The notes beneath the pieces are model-generated. The model was given only the letters and a program-made list of their open reading frames with translations. It was not told where the DNA came from and searched no databases. Below are positions 19,504-30,703 of a stretch of DNA of 64,000 bases, piece by piece. The position numbers and the translations under genes were made by a program. The stretch comes from Paraburkholderia sp. BL25I1N1. Its GTDB lineage: Bacteria; Pseudomonadota; Gammaproteobacteria; Burkholderiales; Burkholderiaceae. The stretch lies in assembly GCF_003002025.1 (NCBI RefSeq), contig NZ_PVZB01000004.1:310001-374000 (forward strand), read 5' to 3'. Numbering within the stretch: position 1 is the stretch's first letter; every line of letters begins with the position of its first letter.

Positions 19504-20499
19504 ATGACCAGCTGGCTTCGCAACGGTTGGCCGACGCTCGCGATCACGCTGGGCGCATCGGTGTGGGGGATGATCTGGTATCCCTTGCGCATGCTGAATG
19601 CGCTCGGCGTGACCGGCACGGCGGCCAGCGCGCTGACGAGCGGCGCCGGTTGCCTGTTCGTGCTGCTGGTGCGCTATCGCGCGCTCAAGACCGTGCGCTG
19701 GCACTGGCTGCTGCCGGCGCTCGCTCTGGCCGCGGGCATCACCAATCTCGGCTTCGTGTGGGGCTCGATTCACGGCCAGGTGATGCGCGTGCTGCTGCTG
19801 TTCTATCTCACCCCGGCGTGGACCGCGCTCTTCGCGCACTTCATCCTGCATGAACGCTTGACCTGGGCGGGCGCGGGCCTCGCCGCGCTGTCGCTGGCCG
19901 GCGCGATGACCATGCTGTGGTCGCCGCAACTCGGCATCCCCGTGCCCGGCAATCTCGCCGAATGGGCGGGCCTCGCGGGCGGCATGGGCTTCGCCATGAG
20001 CAACGTGCTGATTCTTAAGACGAGCCGCGTGCTGCCGGACATGAAACCGGAAATGCGCACCGCGACGATCTTCGGCGGTGCGGCGTTATTCAGCGCCTGC
20101 GCTTCCCTGTTCGAGGCCATGCCCGCGCCGCCCACCGGCGCGCATCTCGGCACGGCGGCCTGGCTGGTGCTCGGGCTCGGCTTTCTGCTGGCATCGAACA
20201 ATATGCTGGTGCAGTACGGTCTCGCGCGCGTGCCGGCCAACCGGGCCTCGATCATCATGCTGTTCGAGATCGTGGTCACGGCGCTGTCCGCATGGCTCTT
20301 CGCCGGCGAGACGCCCGGCCCGCGCGAGTGGGCGGGCGGCGTGTGCATCGTGCTGGCTTCGGCGCTGTCCAGCTGGGTGCATCGGACCAAGGCCATGCCG
20401 CCCGATCCGGCCATTCAGGAGGTCAGTCTCGCTGACGGACGCGATGCCGGACCCGACGACCGTAAGGACGGCAAAAACCGCCCACGCGCGATGGTATGA
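19504..20499 (+). CDS. DMT-superfamily (EamA) transporter
   Basis: A 331-residue membrane protein with ten predicted helices in two EamA halves (about 10-135 and 150-285). The first helix carries GASVWGMIWYPLR, and the FYLTPAWTALFAHF segment ends the first repeat as in EamA exporters. The C-terminal 45 residues are hydrophilic and Asp/Lys-rich. Substrate unknown; EamA proteins often export amino acids or metabolites. Preceded by AAGGAG. It is divergent from dapC and about 150 bp upstream of smc; a possible promoter for smc overlaps its stop codon. Confidence 0.9.
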   Translation: MTSWLRNGWPTLAITLGASVWGMIWYPLRMLNALGVTGTAASALTSGAGCLFVLLVRYRALKTVRWHWLLPALALAAGITNLGFVWGSIHGQVMRVLLLFYLTPAWTALFAHFILHERLTWAGAGLAALSLAGAMTMLWSPQLGIPVPGNLAEWAGLAGGMGFAMSNVLILKTSRVLPDMKPEMRTATIFGGAALFSACASLFEAMPAPPTGAHLGTAAWLVLGLGFLLASNNMLVQYGLARVPANRASIIMLFEIVVTALSAWLFAGETPGPREWAGGVCIVLASALSSWVHRTKAMPPDPAIQEVSLADGRDAGPDDRKDGKNRPRAMV

Positions 20500-20500
20500 T
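20492..20500 (+). promoter_or_regulatory. Possible extended -10 promoter for smc
   Basis: TGGTATGAT (TGn plus a -10 differing from consensus by one base) overlaps the stop codon of the DMT transporter gene, about 148 bp upstream of the smc start. There is no recognisable -35. Support is limited to the motif and its place ahead of the smc-zipA-ligA-def run. Confidence 0.3.
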
Positions 20501-20647
20501 TGCCCCTCATTAGCCGGCGCATGCCTCGATGCATGAAGCCGGCACCCGAGGCGCGAGGGTTCGCGGGCCGTATCGCTCTGTCGGCGAACGGCTGGCGCGG
20601 CCTTCACGAGCCACCTATTTTTTCCCTTTTCAAACAGCGAAATCGCC

Positions 20648-23600
20648 GTGCGTCTGACCTCGATCAAACTCGCTGGCTTCAAGTCATTCGTCGATCCCAC
20701 GCATTTCCAGGTCCCGGGCCAGCTAGTCGGCGTGGTGGGACCGAACGGGTGCGGCAAGTCCAACATCATCGACGCCGTGCGCTGGGTGCTCGGCGAATCG
20801 CGCGCCTCCGAACTGCGCGGCGAGTCGATGCAGGACGTGATCTTCAATGGCTCGACCGCGCGCAAGCCGGGTAGCCGCGCCAGCGTCGAACTGGTGTTCG
20901 ACAACGCCGACGGCCGCGCCGCCGGCCAGTGGGGCCAGTATGCCGAAATCGCCGTGAAGCGCGTGCTCACGCGCGACGGCACCTCGAGCTACTACATCAA
21001 CAATCTGCCGGCGCGCCGCCGCGACATTCAGGACATCTTCCTCGGCACCGGCCTCGGGCCGCGCGCGTACGCGATCATCGGGCAGGGCATGATCGCGCGC
21101 CTGATCGAGGCGAAGCCGGAAGAGCTGCGCGTGTTTCTCGAAGAAGCTGCGGGCGTGTCGAAGTACAAGGAACGCCGCCGCGAAACCGAGAACCGTCTGC
21201 ACGACACGCGCGAGAATTTGACGCGCGTCGAAGATATCGTGCGGGAACTCAGTTCGAATCTGGAGAAGCTCGAAGCGCAGGCCGTGGTCGCCACCCGTTA
21301 CAAGGAACTGCAGACCGACGGCGAAGAGAAGCAGCGGCTGTTGTGGCTGTTGCGCAAGAACGAAGCCGGCAGCGAGCAGGAACGCCAGCAACGCGCGATC
21401 GAACAGGCCCAGATCGATCTCGAAGCGCACACCGCCAGGCTGCGCGAAGTCGAAGCGCAACTCGAAACGCTGCGCGTCGCGCATTACTCCGCCAGCGACG
21501 CGATGCAAGGCGCGCAAGGCGCGCTCTACGAGGCCAATTCGGAAGTCAGCCGGCTCGAAGCCGAGATCAAGTTCATCGTCGAATCGCGCAATCGCGTGCA
21601 GGCGCAGATCGCCGCGCTGAACGCACAGCGTGAGCAGTGGCAATCGCAGGCGCAAAAAGCGCAAGACGATCTCGAAGACGCCGAGGAACAACTGGCCGTT
21701 GCCGAAGAAAAAGCCGCGCTCGCCGAAGACGAAGCGGCCGCCAGGCACGACGCGATGCCCGCGCTCGAAGCGCGCTGGCGCGACGCACAAACGGAGTTGA
21801 ACGCCGAGCGCGGCGGTATCGCGCAGACCGAACAGGCGCTCAAGCTCGAAGCCGCGCATCAGCGCAATGCCGATCAGCAATTGCAGCAATTGCAGGCGCG
21901 TCACGAGCGGTTGAAGTCGGAAGCGGGCGGTCTCGACGCCCCCGACGAAGCGCAGCTCGAAGACCTGCGCATGCAGCTCGCCGAGCATGAGGAAATCCTG
22001 CACGACGCGCAAACGCGTTTGTCCGACGCGCAGGAAACGCTGCCGCGCCTCGACGGCGAACGCCGCACCGCGCAGGAACGCGTGCAGGCGGAAAGCGCCC
22101 AGATTCATCAGCTCGACGCGCGCCTCGCCGCCCTCAAGCAACTGCAGGAAAACGTCCAGACCGAAGGCAAGATCCAGCCGTGGCTCGAAAAGCATGAGTT
22201 GGGCAGCCTGCCGCGTTTGTGGAAGAAGCTGCATGTCGAAGCCGGTTGGGAAGCCGCGCTCGAAGCCGTGCTGCGCGAGCGGCTCGCCGCGCTGGAAGTG
22301 TCGAACCTCGACTGGGTCAAGGCCTTCGCGACCGACGCGCCGCCCGCCAAGCTCGCCTTCTACGCGCCGCCCGTCGCCGGTCAGCCTGCCGCCACGCCGC
22401 CCGCATTGCGGCCGCTGCTGTCGCTGGTGCGGATCGACGACGCGGGCATCCGCGCGGTGCTGAACGACTGGCTCGGCCTCGCGTTCGTCGCCGACGATCT
22501 GCAGCAGGCGCTCGCCATGCGCTCGCAACTGCCGGAAGGCGGTTCGTTCGTCGTCAAGGCGGGGCATGTGGTGACGCGCGTCGGCGTGCAACTGTATGCC
22601 GCCGATTCCGAGCAGGCCGGCATGCTGGCCCGTCAGCAGGAAATCGAAAATCTGGCGCGCCAGGTTCGCGCGCAAGCCTTGCTCGCCGACGAAGCGAAGG
22701 CCGCCGCGATCCGCGCCGAAGCCGCTCACACGCAAGCCGCCCAGCTGTTGACCGATGTCCGTCAACAGGCCGAGCGCGCCACGCAGCGCGTGCACGCCCT
22801 GCAAATGGACGTGCTCAAACTCACCCAGGCGCACGAGCGTTACATCCAGCGCAGCACGCAGATTCGCGAGGAACTCGCGGAGATCACCGCGCAGATCGAA
22901 GAGCAGCGCGCCATGCGCGCGGAGTCGGAAGCGAACTTCGAGCGTCACGATGGCGAACTCGCCGAATTGCAGGCGCGTTTCGAAGATCATCAACTGGCGT
23001 TCGAGGCGCTCGACGAGCAACTCACCGCCGCGCGCGCTCAGGCGCGCGATCTCGACCGTGCCGCCACGGACGCGCGCTTCGCGGCGCGCAACATGGCGAA
23101 CCGCATCGACGAATTGAAGCGCAGCATTCAGGTCGCGCACGAGCAGAGCGAGCGTGTGGCCGCGTCGCTGGAAGATGCGCGCGCCGAACTGGAAACCATC
23201 AACGAGCAGACCGCACATACCGGCTTGCAGGACGCGCTCGATATTCGCGCCGTCAAGGAAGAGGCGCTGCATGCCGCGCGCCTCGAACTGGACGATCTCA
23301 CCGCCAAGCTGCGTGCCGCCGACGAAACGCGTCTGACCGCCGAGCGCGTGCTGCAGCCGCTGCGCGACCGCATCAACGAATTGCAGTTGAAGGAACAGGC
23401 GGCGCGCCTGAACGGCGAGCAGTTTATCGAGCAACTGGCCGCTGCCGGTGTCGACGAGGCTGAACTGCAGGCCAAGCTCCCGCCGGACATGAAGCCGTCG
23501 TACCTGCAAGGCGAAGTCACGCGCATCAACAACGCCATCACCGCGTTGGGCCCGGTCAACATGGCCGCGCTCGACGAACTGAAGGCGGCGACCGAGCGCA

Positions 23601-24166
23601 AGTCGTTCCTCGACTCGCAATCCACCGACCTGAACAGCGCGATCGAAACGCTCGAAGACGCCATCCGCAAGATCGACGCGGAAACGCGCACGCTCCTGCA
23701 AGGCACCTTCGACCAGGTGAACCAGCATTTCGGCGAACTGTTCCCGCGGTTGTTCGGCGGTGGCCAGGCGAAGCTGATCATGACCGGCGACGAAATTCTC
23801 GACGCCGGCGTGCAGGTGATGGCGCAACCGCCGGGCAAGAAGAATTCGACCATTCATCTGCTGTCGGGCGGCGAGAAAGCGCTGACGGCGACAGCGCTGG
23901 TGTTCGCGATGTTCCAGTTGAATCCGGCGCCGTTCTGTCTGCTGGACGAAGTGGACGCGCCGCTCGACGACGCCAACACAGAACGTTTCGCGAACCTCGT
24001 GCGGGCGATGTCGGACAAGACCCAGTTCCTGTTCATCTCGCACAACAAGATCGCGATGGAAATGGCGCAGCAGTTGATCGGCGTGACCATGCAGGAGCAG
24101 GGCGTGTCGCGGATCGTTGCCGTCGACATGGAATCGGCCGCCGGTTTCGCCCAGAATATTGTTTGA
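20648..24166 (+). CDS. smc: Chromosome segregation protein SMC
   Basis: A 1172-residue SMC ATPase with a GTG start. N-terminal Walker A is GPNGCGKSN (31-39). A coiled coil runs about 170-500, the hinge about 510-660 (KLAFYAPPVAG through VVKAGHVVTRVG), and the second coiled coil about 660-1020. The C-terminal head has signature LSGGEKALTATAL (from 1072) and Walker B LLDEVDAPLDD (from 1097). It dimerises at the hinge and organises chromosomes with ScpA and ScpB, which are not in this window. Proteobacteria such as this use SMC instead of MukB. Confidence 0.97.
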   Translation: MRLTSIKLAGFKSFVDPTHFQVPGQLVGVVGPNGCGKSNIIDAVRWVLGESRASELRGESMQDVIFNGSTARKPGSRASVELVFDNADGRAAGQWGQYAEIAVKRVLTRDGTSSYYINNLPARRRDIQDIFLGTGLGPRAYAIIGQGMIARLIEAKPEELRVFLEEAAGVSKYKERRRETENRLHDTRENLTRVEDIVRELSSNLEKLEAQAVVATRYKELQTDGEEKQRLLWLLRKNEAGSEQERQQRAIEQAQIDLEAHTARLREVEAQLETLRVAHYSASDAMQGAQGALYEANSEVSRLEAEIKFIVESRNRVQAQIAALNAQREQWQSQAQKAQDDLEDAEEQLAVAEEKAALAEDEAAARHDAMPALEARWRDAQTELNAERGGIAQTEQALKLEAAHQRNADQQLQQLQARHERLKSEAGGLDAPDEAQLEDLRMQLAEHEEILHDAQTRLSDAQETLPRLDGERRTAQERVQAESAQIHQLDARLAALKQLQENVQTEGKIQPWLEKHELGSLPRLWKKLHVEAGWEAALEAVLRERLAALEVSNLDWVKAFATDAPPAKLAFYAPPVAGQPAATPPALRPLLSLVRIDDAGIRAVLNDWLGLAFVADDLQQALAMRSQLPEGGSFVVKAGHVVTRVGVQLYAADSEQAGMLARQQEIENLARQVRAQALLADEAKAAAIRAEAAHTQAAQLLTDVRQQAERATQRVHALQMDVLKLTQAHERYIQRSTQIREELAEITAQIEEQRAMRAESEANFERHDGELAELQARFEDHQLAFEALDEQLTAARAQARDLDRAATDARFAARNMANRIDELKRSIQVAHEQSERVAASLEDARAELETINEQTAHTGLQDALDIRAVKEEALHAARLELDDLTAKLRAADETRLTAERVLQPLRDRINELQLKEQAARLNGEQFIEQLAAAGVDEAELQAKLPPDMKPSYLQGEVTRINNAITALGPVNMAALDELKAATERKSFLDSQSTDLNSAIETLEDAIRKIDAETRTLLQGTFDQVNQHFGELFPRLFGGGQAKLIMTGDEILDAGVQVMAQPPGKKNSTIHLLSGGEKALTATALVFAMFQLNPAPFCLLDEVDAPLDDANTERFANLVRAMSDKTQFLFISHNKIAMEMAQQLIGVTMQEQGVSRIVAVDMESAAGFAQNIV

Positions 24167-24282
24167 GTTTGATTTGAATTGAGCCTCGCGGGTGTCCGCG
24201 TTCAGCGCAGCGGCCGGTGGTCGCGCGACACGTGGAGCGGGCGCAAAGCCGCGCAGATAAAAGAATTGCTGATGGAGCATGC

Positions 24283-25563
24283 ATGGACGAGTTGACACTC
24301 GGTTTGATCGGCGCGGGTGCCGTGGTGGTCGGGGGCGTGGTCGTGTACAACGCGTGGCAGAGCGCGAAGGTGCGCCGCAAGATGCCGCGGCCGATGCCGG
24401 CCGACACCGCCGAAAATCTCGCGCGGGACGATCAGGAGGAACAGAGCCCGTTCATCGAACCGGCCCGGCCGACCACGCGCCGTGAGCCCGTAGTGGGCGC
24501 CGAGGCGGCGGATCCAGGCACGGCGGCGCGCGTCGAACCGACGTTCGGCGGTCAGGCAGCCGGCACGGCGCCGCTCGACACGGCCGCCGATATTCAGGCC
24601 GAGACGACCACGCCGAACGGCTATCCGGAAGCCGAGGGCGTGGCCGAAGCCGAACGCGACGCAAGCGCCGAGACCGCGCAAGCCCGCCAGTCCGGCGAAC
24701 CCGTGGAACCGATTCTGCCGGCCGCCACGACGATCTCGTCGGCGCCGCCGGCTATTGTCGATCGGCGTATCGACTGCATCGTGCCGATCCGTTTGAACGG
24801 TCCGGTCGCGGGCGACAAGGTGATTCCGCTCGCGCAGCGTCTGCGCCGCGCGGGCAGCAAGCCGGTGCATATCGAAGGCAAGCTCGAAGGCGGCGCGTGG
24901 GAACTGCTGCAAAACGGCGCGCGCTATGAAGAGCTGCGCGCGGCCGCGCAACTGGCCAATCGCAGCGGCGCCCTCAACGAACTGGAGTTTTCCGAGTTCG
25001 TGACCGGCGTGCAGCAGTTTGCCGACGCGCTGGATGCGTCGCCGGAATTCCCGGACATGCTCGAAACGGTCGCGATGGCGCGCGAGCTCGACGGCTTTGC
25101 CGCGCAGTGCGACGCGCAGTTGTCGATCAACGTGCTCTCCGACGGCGCGCCGTGGTCCGCCAACTACGTGCAGGCGGTCGCTTCACAAGACGGCTTGCTG
25201 CTTTCGCGCGACGGTACGCGTTTCGTCAAGCTCGACGCGCGGCAAAGCCCGGTGTTCATGCTGCAATTCGGCGACACCAACTTTTTGCGCGACGACCTCA
25301 CCTACAAGGGCGGCCAGATGATCACGCTGGTGCTCGACGTGCCGGTGGCCGATGAAGACATCCTGCCGTTCCGTCTGATGTGCGACTACGCGAAATCGTT
25401 GGCCGAGCGCATCGGCGGGCGGGTGGTCGACGACGGCCGCCGTCCGTTGCCGGAAACCGCGCTGCTCGCGATCGAAAAGCAGTTGATGACGCTTTACGCG
25501 AAGCTCGAACAGGCGGGCATTCCGGCAGGCTCGCCGGCCACGCGGCGGTTGTTCAGCCAGTAA
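24283..25563 (+). CDS. zipA: Cell division protein ZipA (FtsZ-binding)
   Basis: A 426-residue protein starting at ATG 24283, with GGAG upstream. A single N-terminal membrane helix (about 5-24, LGLIGAGAVVVGGVVVYN) is followed by a basic KVRRK stop-transfer, a long acidic/Pro/Ala linker to about residue 160, and the C-terminal ZipA FtsZ-binding domain (about 175-425). The domain carries IDCIVPIRLNGPVAGDKV and QFGDTNFLRDDLTYKGGQMI. It is a bitopic inner-membrane anchor for the Z ring. The smc-zipA-ligA order is conserved in beta- and gammaproteobacteria and supports the call even though ZipA sequences diverge widely. Confidence 0.88.
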   Translation: MDELTLGLIGAGAVVVGGVVVYNAWQSAKVRRKMPRPMPADTAENLARDDQEEQSPFIEPARPTTRREPVVGAEAADPGTAARVEPTFGGQAAGTAPLDTAADIQAETTTPNGYPEAEGVAEAERDASAETAQARQSGEPVEPILPAATTISSAPPAIVDRRIDCIVPIRLNGPVAGDKVIPLAQRLRRAGSKPVHIEGKLEGGAWELLQNGARYEELRAAAQLANRSGALNELEFSEFVTGVQQFADALDASPEFPDMLETVAMARELDGFAAQCDAQLSINVLSDGAPWSANYVQAVASQDGLLLSRDGTRFVKLDARQSPVFMLQFGDTNFLRDDLTYKGGQMITLVLDVPVADEDILPFRLMCDYAKSLAERIGGRVVDDGRRPLPETALLAIEKQLMTLYAKLEQAGIPAGSPATRRLFSQ

Positions 25564-25590
25564 ATTTTTTTACGTCTTATCGCTGTCTCC

Positions 25591-25615
25591 GACGGCCGCA
25601 CAATGTGCGGCCGTC
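25591..25615 (+). terminator. Terminator-like hairpin between zipA and ligA
   Basis: Perfect 12-bp inverted arms at 25591-25602 and 25604-25615 (core GACGGCCGCA / TGCGGCCGTC), followed by GTCGTTTC. A TTTTTT run precedes the stem right after the zipA stop. The T-tract after the stem is poor, so termination may be partial, leaving ligA and def with mixed control. Confidence 0.55.
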
Positions 25616-25694
25616 GTCGTTTCAGGCCGCGGCTTCACGTGCGCATTTCGAGCCGACGCGCAACGCGCCTAAACTGGCCATTCGGCCGATGTAA

Positions 25695-28351
<2,657 letters not shown>

Positions 28352-28414
28352 GGCGGCTTGTGCTGCTTCGGGCACTGCGGCGCTGGCGTATTCGGCTTGG
28401 TGCAGCGCAGGGAT

Positions 28415-28450
28415 AAAAAAACCCCACGCGATCGCGTGGGGTTTTTTGTT
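28415..28450. terminator. Bidirectional intrinsic terminator between def and the pseudouridine synthase gene
   Basis: Near-perfect palindrome: CCCCACGCG (28422-28430) and CGCGTGGGG (28433-28441) flanked by A7 on the left and T6 on the right. It sits midway between convergent genes and can end transcripts from both sides. Confidence 0.9.
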
Positions 28451-28474
28451 GAGGCGTGGGTCAGGCGCGCGGCT

Positions 28475-30697
28475 TTAGAACGACTCGTCCGGCGACAGAT
28501 AACGCCATTGGCCCGGCGGCAGCGCGCCCAGCATCACACGGCCCATGCGCACGCGCTTCAGGCCGATCACTTCGAGGCCGACGAGTTCGCACATGCGGCG
28601 AATCTGGCGCTTCTTGCCTTCGCGCAGCACGAAACGCAATTGCTCGCCGTTCTGCCAGTTCACTTGCGCGGGCTTCAGCGGCACGTCGTCGAGCGAGAGG
28701 CCGTGGCACAGCAATTCCAGACTTTCCGGCGGGAAGTGGCTTTCGACGTCGGTGGTGTGCTCGCCGAATGCCACGCGCACCAGATACTCCTTGTCGATCT
28801 CGGAATGACCGCCGATCAGTTGCTTGGCAATCCGGCCGTCTTGCGTCAGCACCAGCAGGCCCGTCGAATCGATGTCCAGGCGGCCAGCCGGCGCAAGCTG
28901 GCGCAAATGCGCGACCGAGAAGCGGATGTCCGACTGATCGCCTTCCCAGCGATTCTCCGGCGTGACCAGCGTGATGGCCGGCTGATAACCGTCTTCCGCC
29001 TGACCTGAGACCAGGCCCACCGGCTTATGGATCAGCACCGTCACCTGGCTCGATTGCGCGGCCTCGGCGGCGGGGTCGATCTCGATGCGCTGGTCCGGTC
29101 GGACCTTGGTGCCCAACGTGTCGATGCGCTCGCCGTCCACCAGCACCCAGCCTTTTTCGATCCACTCATCGGCTTCGCGGCGTGAGCACATGCCGAGTTC
29201 GGACATCAGCTTGGACAGGCGCAGCATGCCTGGCGCGTCTTCGTAATCGCGACGCGGGGTGCGCGGAGCGGCATCGATTTCGCCGGCGCGCTCGGCTCGG
29301 GCCGCGCCACGCGGCTTGTCGGCGCGCGCGGGACGGTCGTCGCCGAAACGGCGGCCGGCGGCCGGCAGTGTCTTGTCGAAGCTGCGGGCCGGGCGCTCGC
29401 CACGCTCGCTGCGTTCATTGCGGTCGGCGCTGCGCGCCGGACGGTCGCCGAATTCGCGTTTGGCCGGGGCGCGTTCGCCACGCTCGTCGCGCGGAGCGCG
29501 TGCCGGGCGATCTGTGCGGTCGCTGAAACCGGTTTTGACGGGCTTGGCGAAGCTGCGATCGCCACGATCGGATGCACCGCGTTCGCCTTCGAAACGGCGC
29601 GGCGCGCTATCGCTGCGCGGCCCGCGCTCGCCGCCTCGTCGGTCTTGCGGAGCACCACGGTCGCTGCTGAAACGCGGGCGGTCGGATGCGTCGCGTTCAT
29701 GGCGTTCTGGGCGCTCTCCACGCGGAGCGCCTTCCGACGGACGGCCTGCGCCCGGACGTGCTCCGCTGAACGGACGCCGTTCGCCGTCGTCGCGGCGTGG
29801 GGCGCGCTCGCCGAAGCTGCGCGGCGGGCGTTCGCTGCGATCTGTGCTGCCTTCGAAGCGACGGGGCGCGCGTTCGGGTCGGTCGCCGGTTTCGCGACGT
29901 GGCGCGCGGTCAGCGCGGTCCGCGGCGCCTTCGAAACGGCGCGGGGCGCGTTCGCCTGCGCCTTCAAATCGGCGCGGCGCGCGTTCCGGTCGATCACCAC
30001 CGCCCTCGAACCTGCGCGGAGCCCGTTCACCGCGATCGCCGGCACCTTCGAAACGGCGCGGGGCGCCGCCGGTACGGTCACCACCGCCTTCAAACCGACG
30101 CGGAGCGCCTTGGCCGCGCTCGCCGTCAGCCCGGCGCGGCGCGCGTTCGCTACGATCGCCGCCACCCTCAAAGCGGCGCGGCGCACGCTCACCATCATCC
30201 CGACGCGGAGCACGATCGCCGCCACCTTCAAACCTTCGCGGAGCCCGTTCACCGTCAGCCCGGCGCGGCGCGCGTTCGCTACGATCGCCGCCACCCTCAA
30301 AGCGGCGCGGCGCACGCTCACCATCATCCCGGCGCGGAGCACGATCGCCACCGCCTTCGAACCGACGCGGCGCACCACCCGCGCCCTCGCGGCGCGGCGG
30401 TCGATCCGATGCCGCGCGCGGCGCGCCACCGGCGTCCCGCTCGCGCGAAAACGACCCTTCAGCCCTGGCGGGACGCGCAGGACGTGCGCCGGCACCGGCC
30501 GGCTTGCCAGCGCCCGCCGGCCGCTTACCGCCGCCGGCCGCGCCGGCGCGTTCATCCCGCGCCCCGCCGGGAGCCGGCGTCGCCGGCCTGGGTCCCGCCG
30601 GGCGCGTCGGCTTACGCGCCGACGTGCTGCCGGTACGGACAGGGGCGCGTTCGGACGAAGCCGGCCGCGGGTGCTTGGCTGTTAATTTGACTCGCAT
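28475..30697 (-). CDS. RluF-like 23S rRNA pseudouridine synthase with ~490-residue Arg/Gly-rich repeat tail
   Basis: A 740-residue product from ATG 30697. The C-terminal 250 residues are a complete RsuA/RluB/RluF-family enzyme. The S4 domain (from about 491) contains SRREADEWIEKGWVLVDG, the catalytic Asp608 is in GRLDIDSTGLLVLTQDG, and GKKRQIRRMCELVG completes the core. The DKEYLVRV and PPGQWRYL motifs favour RluF (23S U2604), but RluB or RsuA specificity is not excluded. Residues 1-490 are disordered, rich in R, G, D, E, A and P, built from APRRFEGGGDR-type units. Near-exact 129-bp DNA repeats are embedded there. It starts 6 bp after glnD and is probably in its operon. Confidence 0.9.
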   Translation of the reverse strand: MRVKLTAKHPRPASSERAPVRTGSTSARKPTRPAGPRPATPAPGGARDERAGAAGGGKRPAGAGKPAGAGARPARPARAEGSFSRERDAGGAPRAASDRPPRREGAGGAPRRFEGGGDRAPRRDDGERAPRRFEGGGDRSERAPRRADGERAPRRFEGGGDRAPRRDDGERAPRRFEGGGDRSERAPRRADGERGQGAPRRFEGGGDRTGGAPRRFEGAGDRGERAPRRFEGGGDRPERAPRRFEGAGERAPRRFEGAADRADRAPRRETGDRPERAPRRFEGSTDRSERPPRSFGERAPRRDDGERRPFSGARPGAGRPSEGAPRGERPERHERDASDRPRFSSDRGAPQDRRGGERGPRSDSAPRRFEGERGASDRGDRSFAKPVKTGFSDRTDRPARAPRDERGERAPAKREFGDRPARSADRNERSERGERPARSFDKTLPAAGRRFGDDRPARADKPRGAARAERAGEIDAAPRTPRRDYEDAPGMLRLSKLMSELGMCSRREADEWIEKGWVLVDGERIDTLGTKVRPDQRIEIDPAAEAAQSSQVTVLIHKPVGLVSGQAEDGYQPAITLVTPENRWEGDQSDIRFSVAHLRQLAPAGRLDIDSTGLLVLTQDGRIAKQLIGGHSEIDKEYLVRVAFGEHTTDVESHFPPESLELLCHGLSLDDVPLKPAQVNWQNGEQLRFVLREGKKRQIRRMCELVGLEVIGLKRVRMGRVMLGALPPGQWRYLSPDESF
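30123..30331 (-). repeat. Tandem 129-bp unit inside the disordered tail of the pseudouridine synthase gene
   Basis: 80 bases at 30123-30202 recur without a mismatch at 30252-30331, a period of 129 bp (43 codons, so in frame). Identity continues with one mismatch for another 17 bases. The encoded unit alternates RSERAPRRADGER and APRRFEGGGDR blocks. Shorter, more diverged copies of the same theme cover roughly 29800-30400. Confidence 0.9.
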
Positions 30698-30703
30698 GAA
30701 ATC

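Noticed and set aside
19241..19507. Small plus-strand gene in the dapC-DMT transporter gap
   Set aside because: 88 codons, low-complexity composition, no ribosome site, overlaps the ribosome site of the transporter gene.
17761..19929. A 722-residue fusion with a long extension before DapC
   Set aside because: The extension reads through the divergent promoter region and antisense to the DMT transporter; DapC is full length from GTG 18978.
20723..24298. A 1191-codon minus-strand frame opposite smc
   Set aside because: The plus-strand smc has both ATPase halves and the hinge; the antisense frame is compositional.
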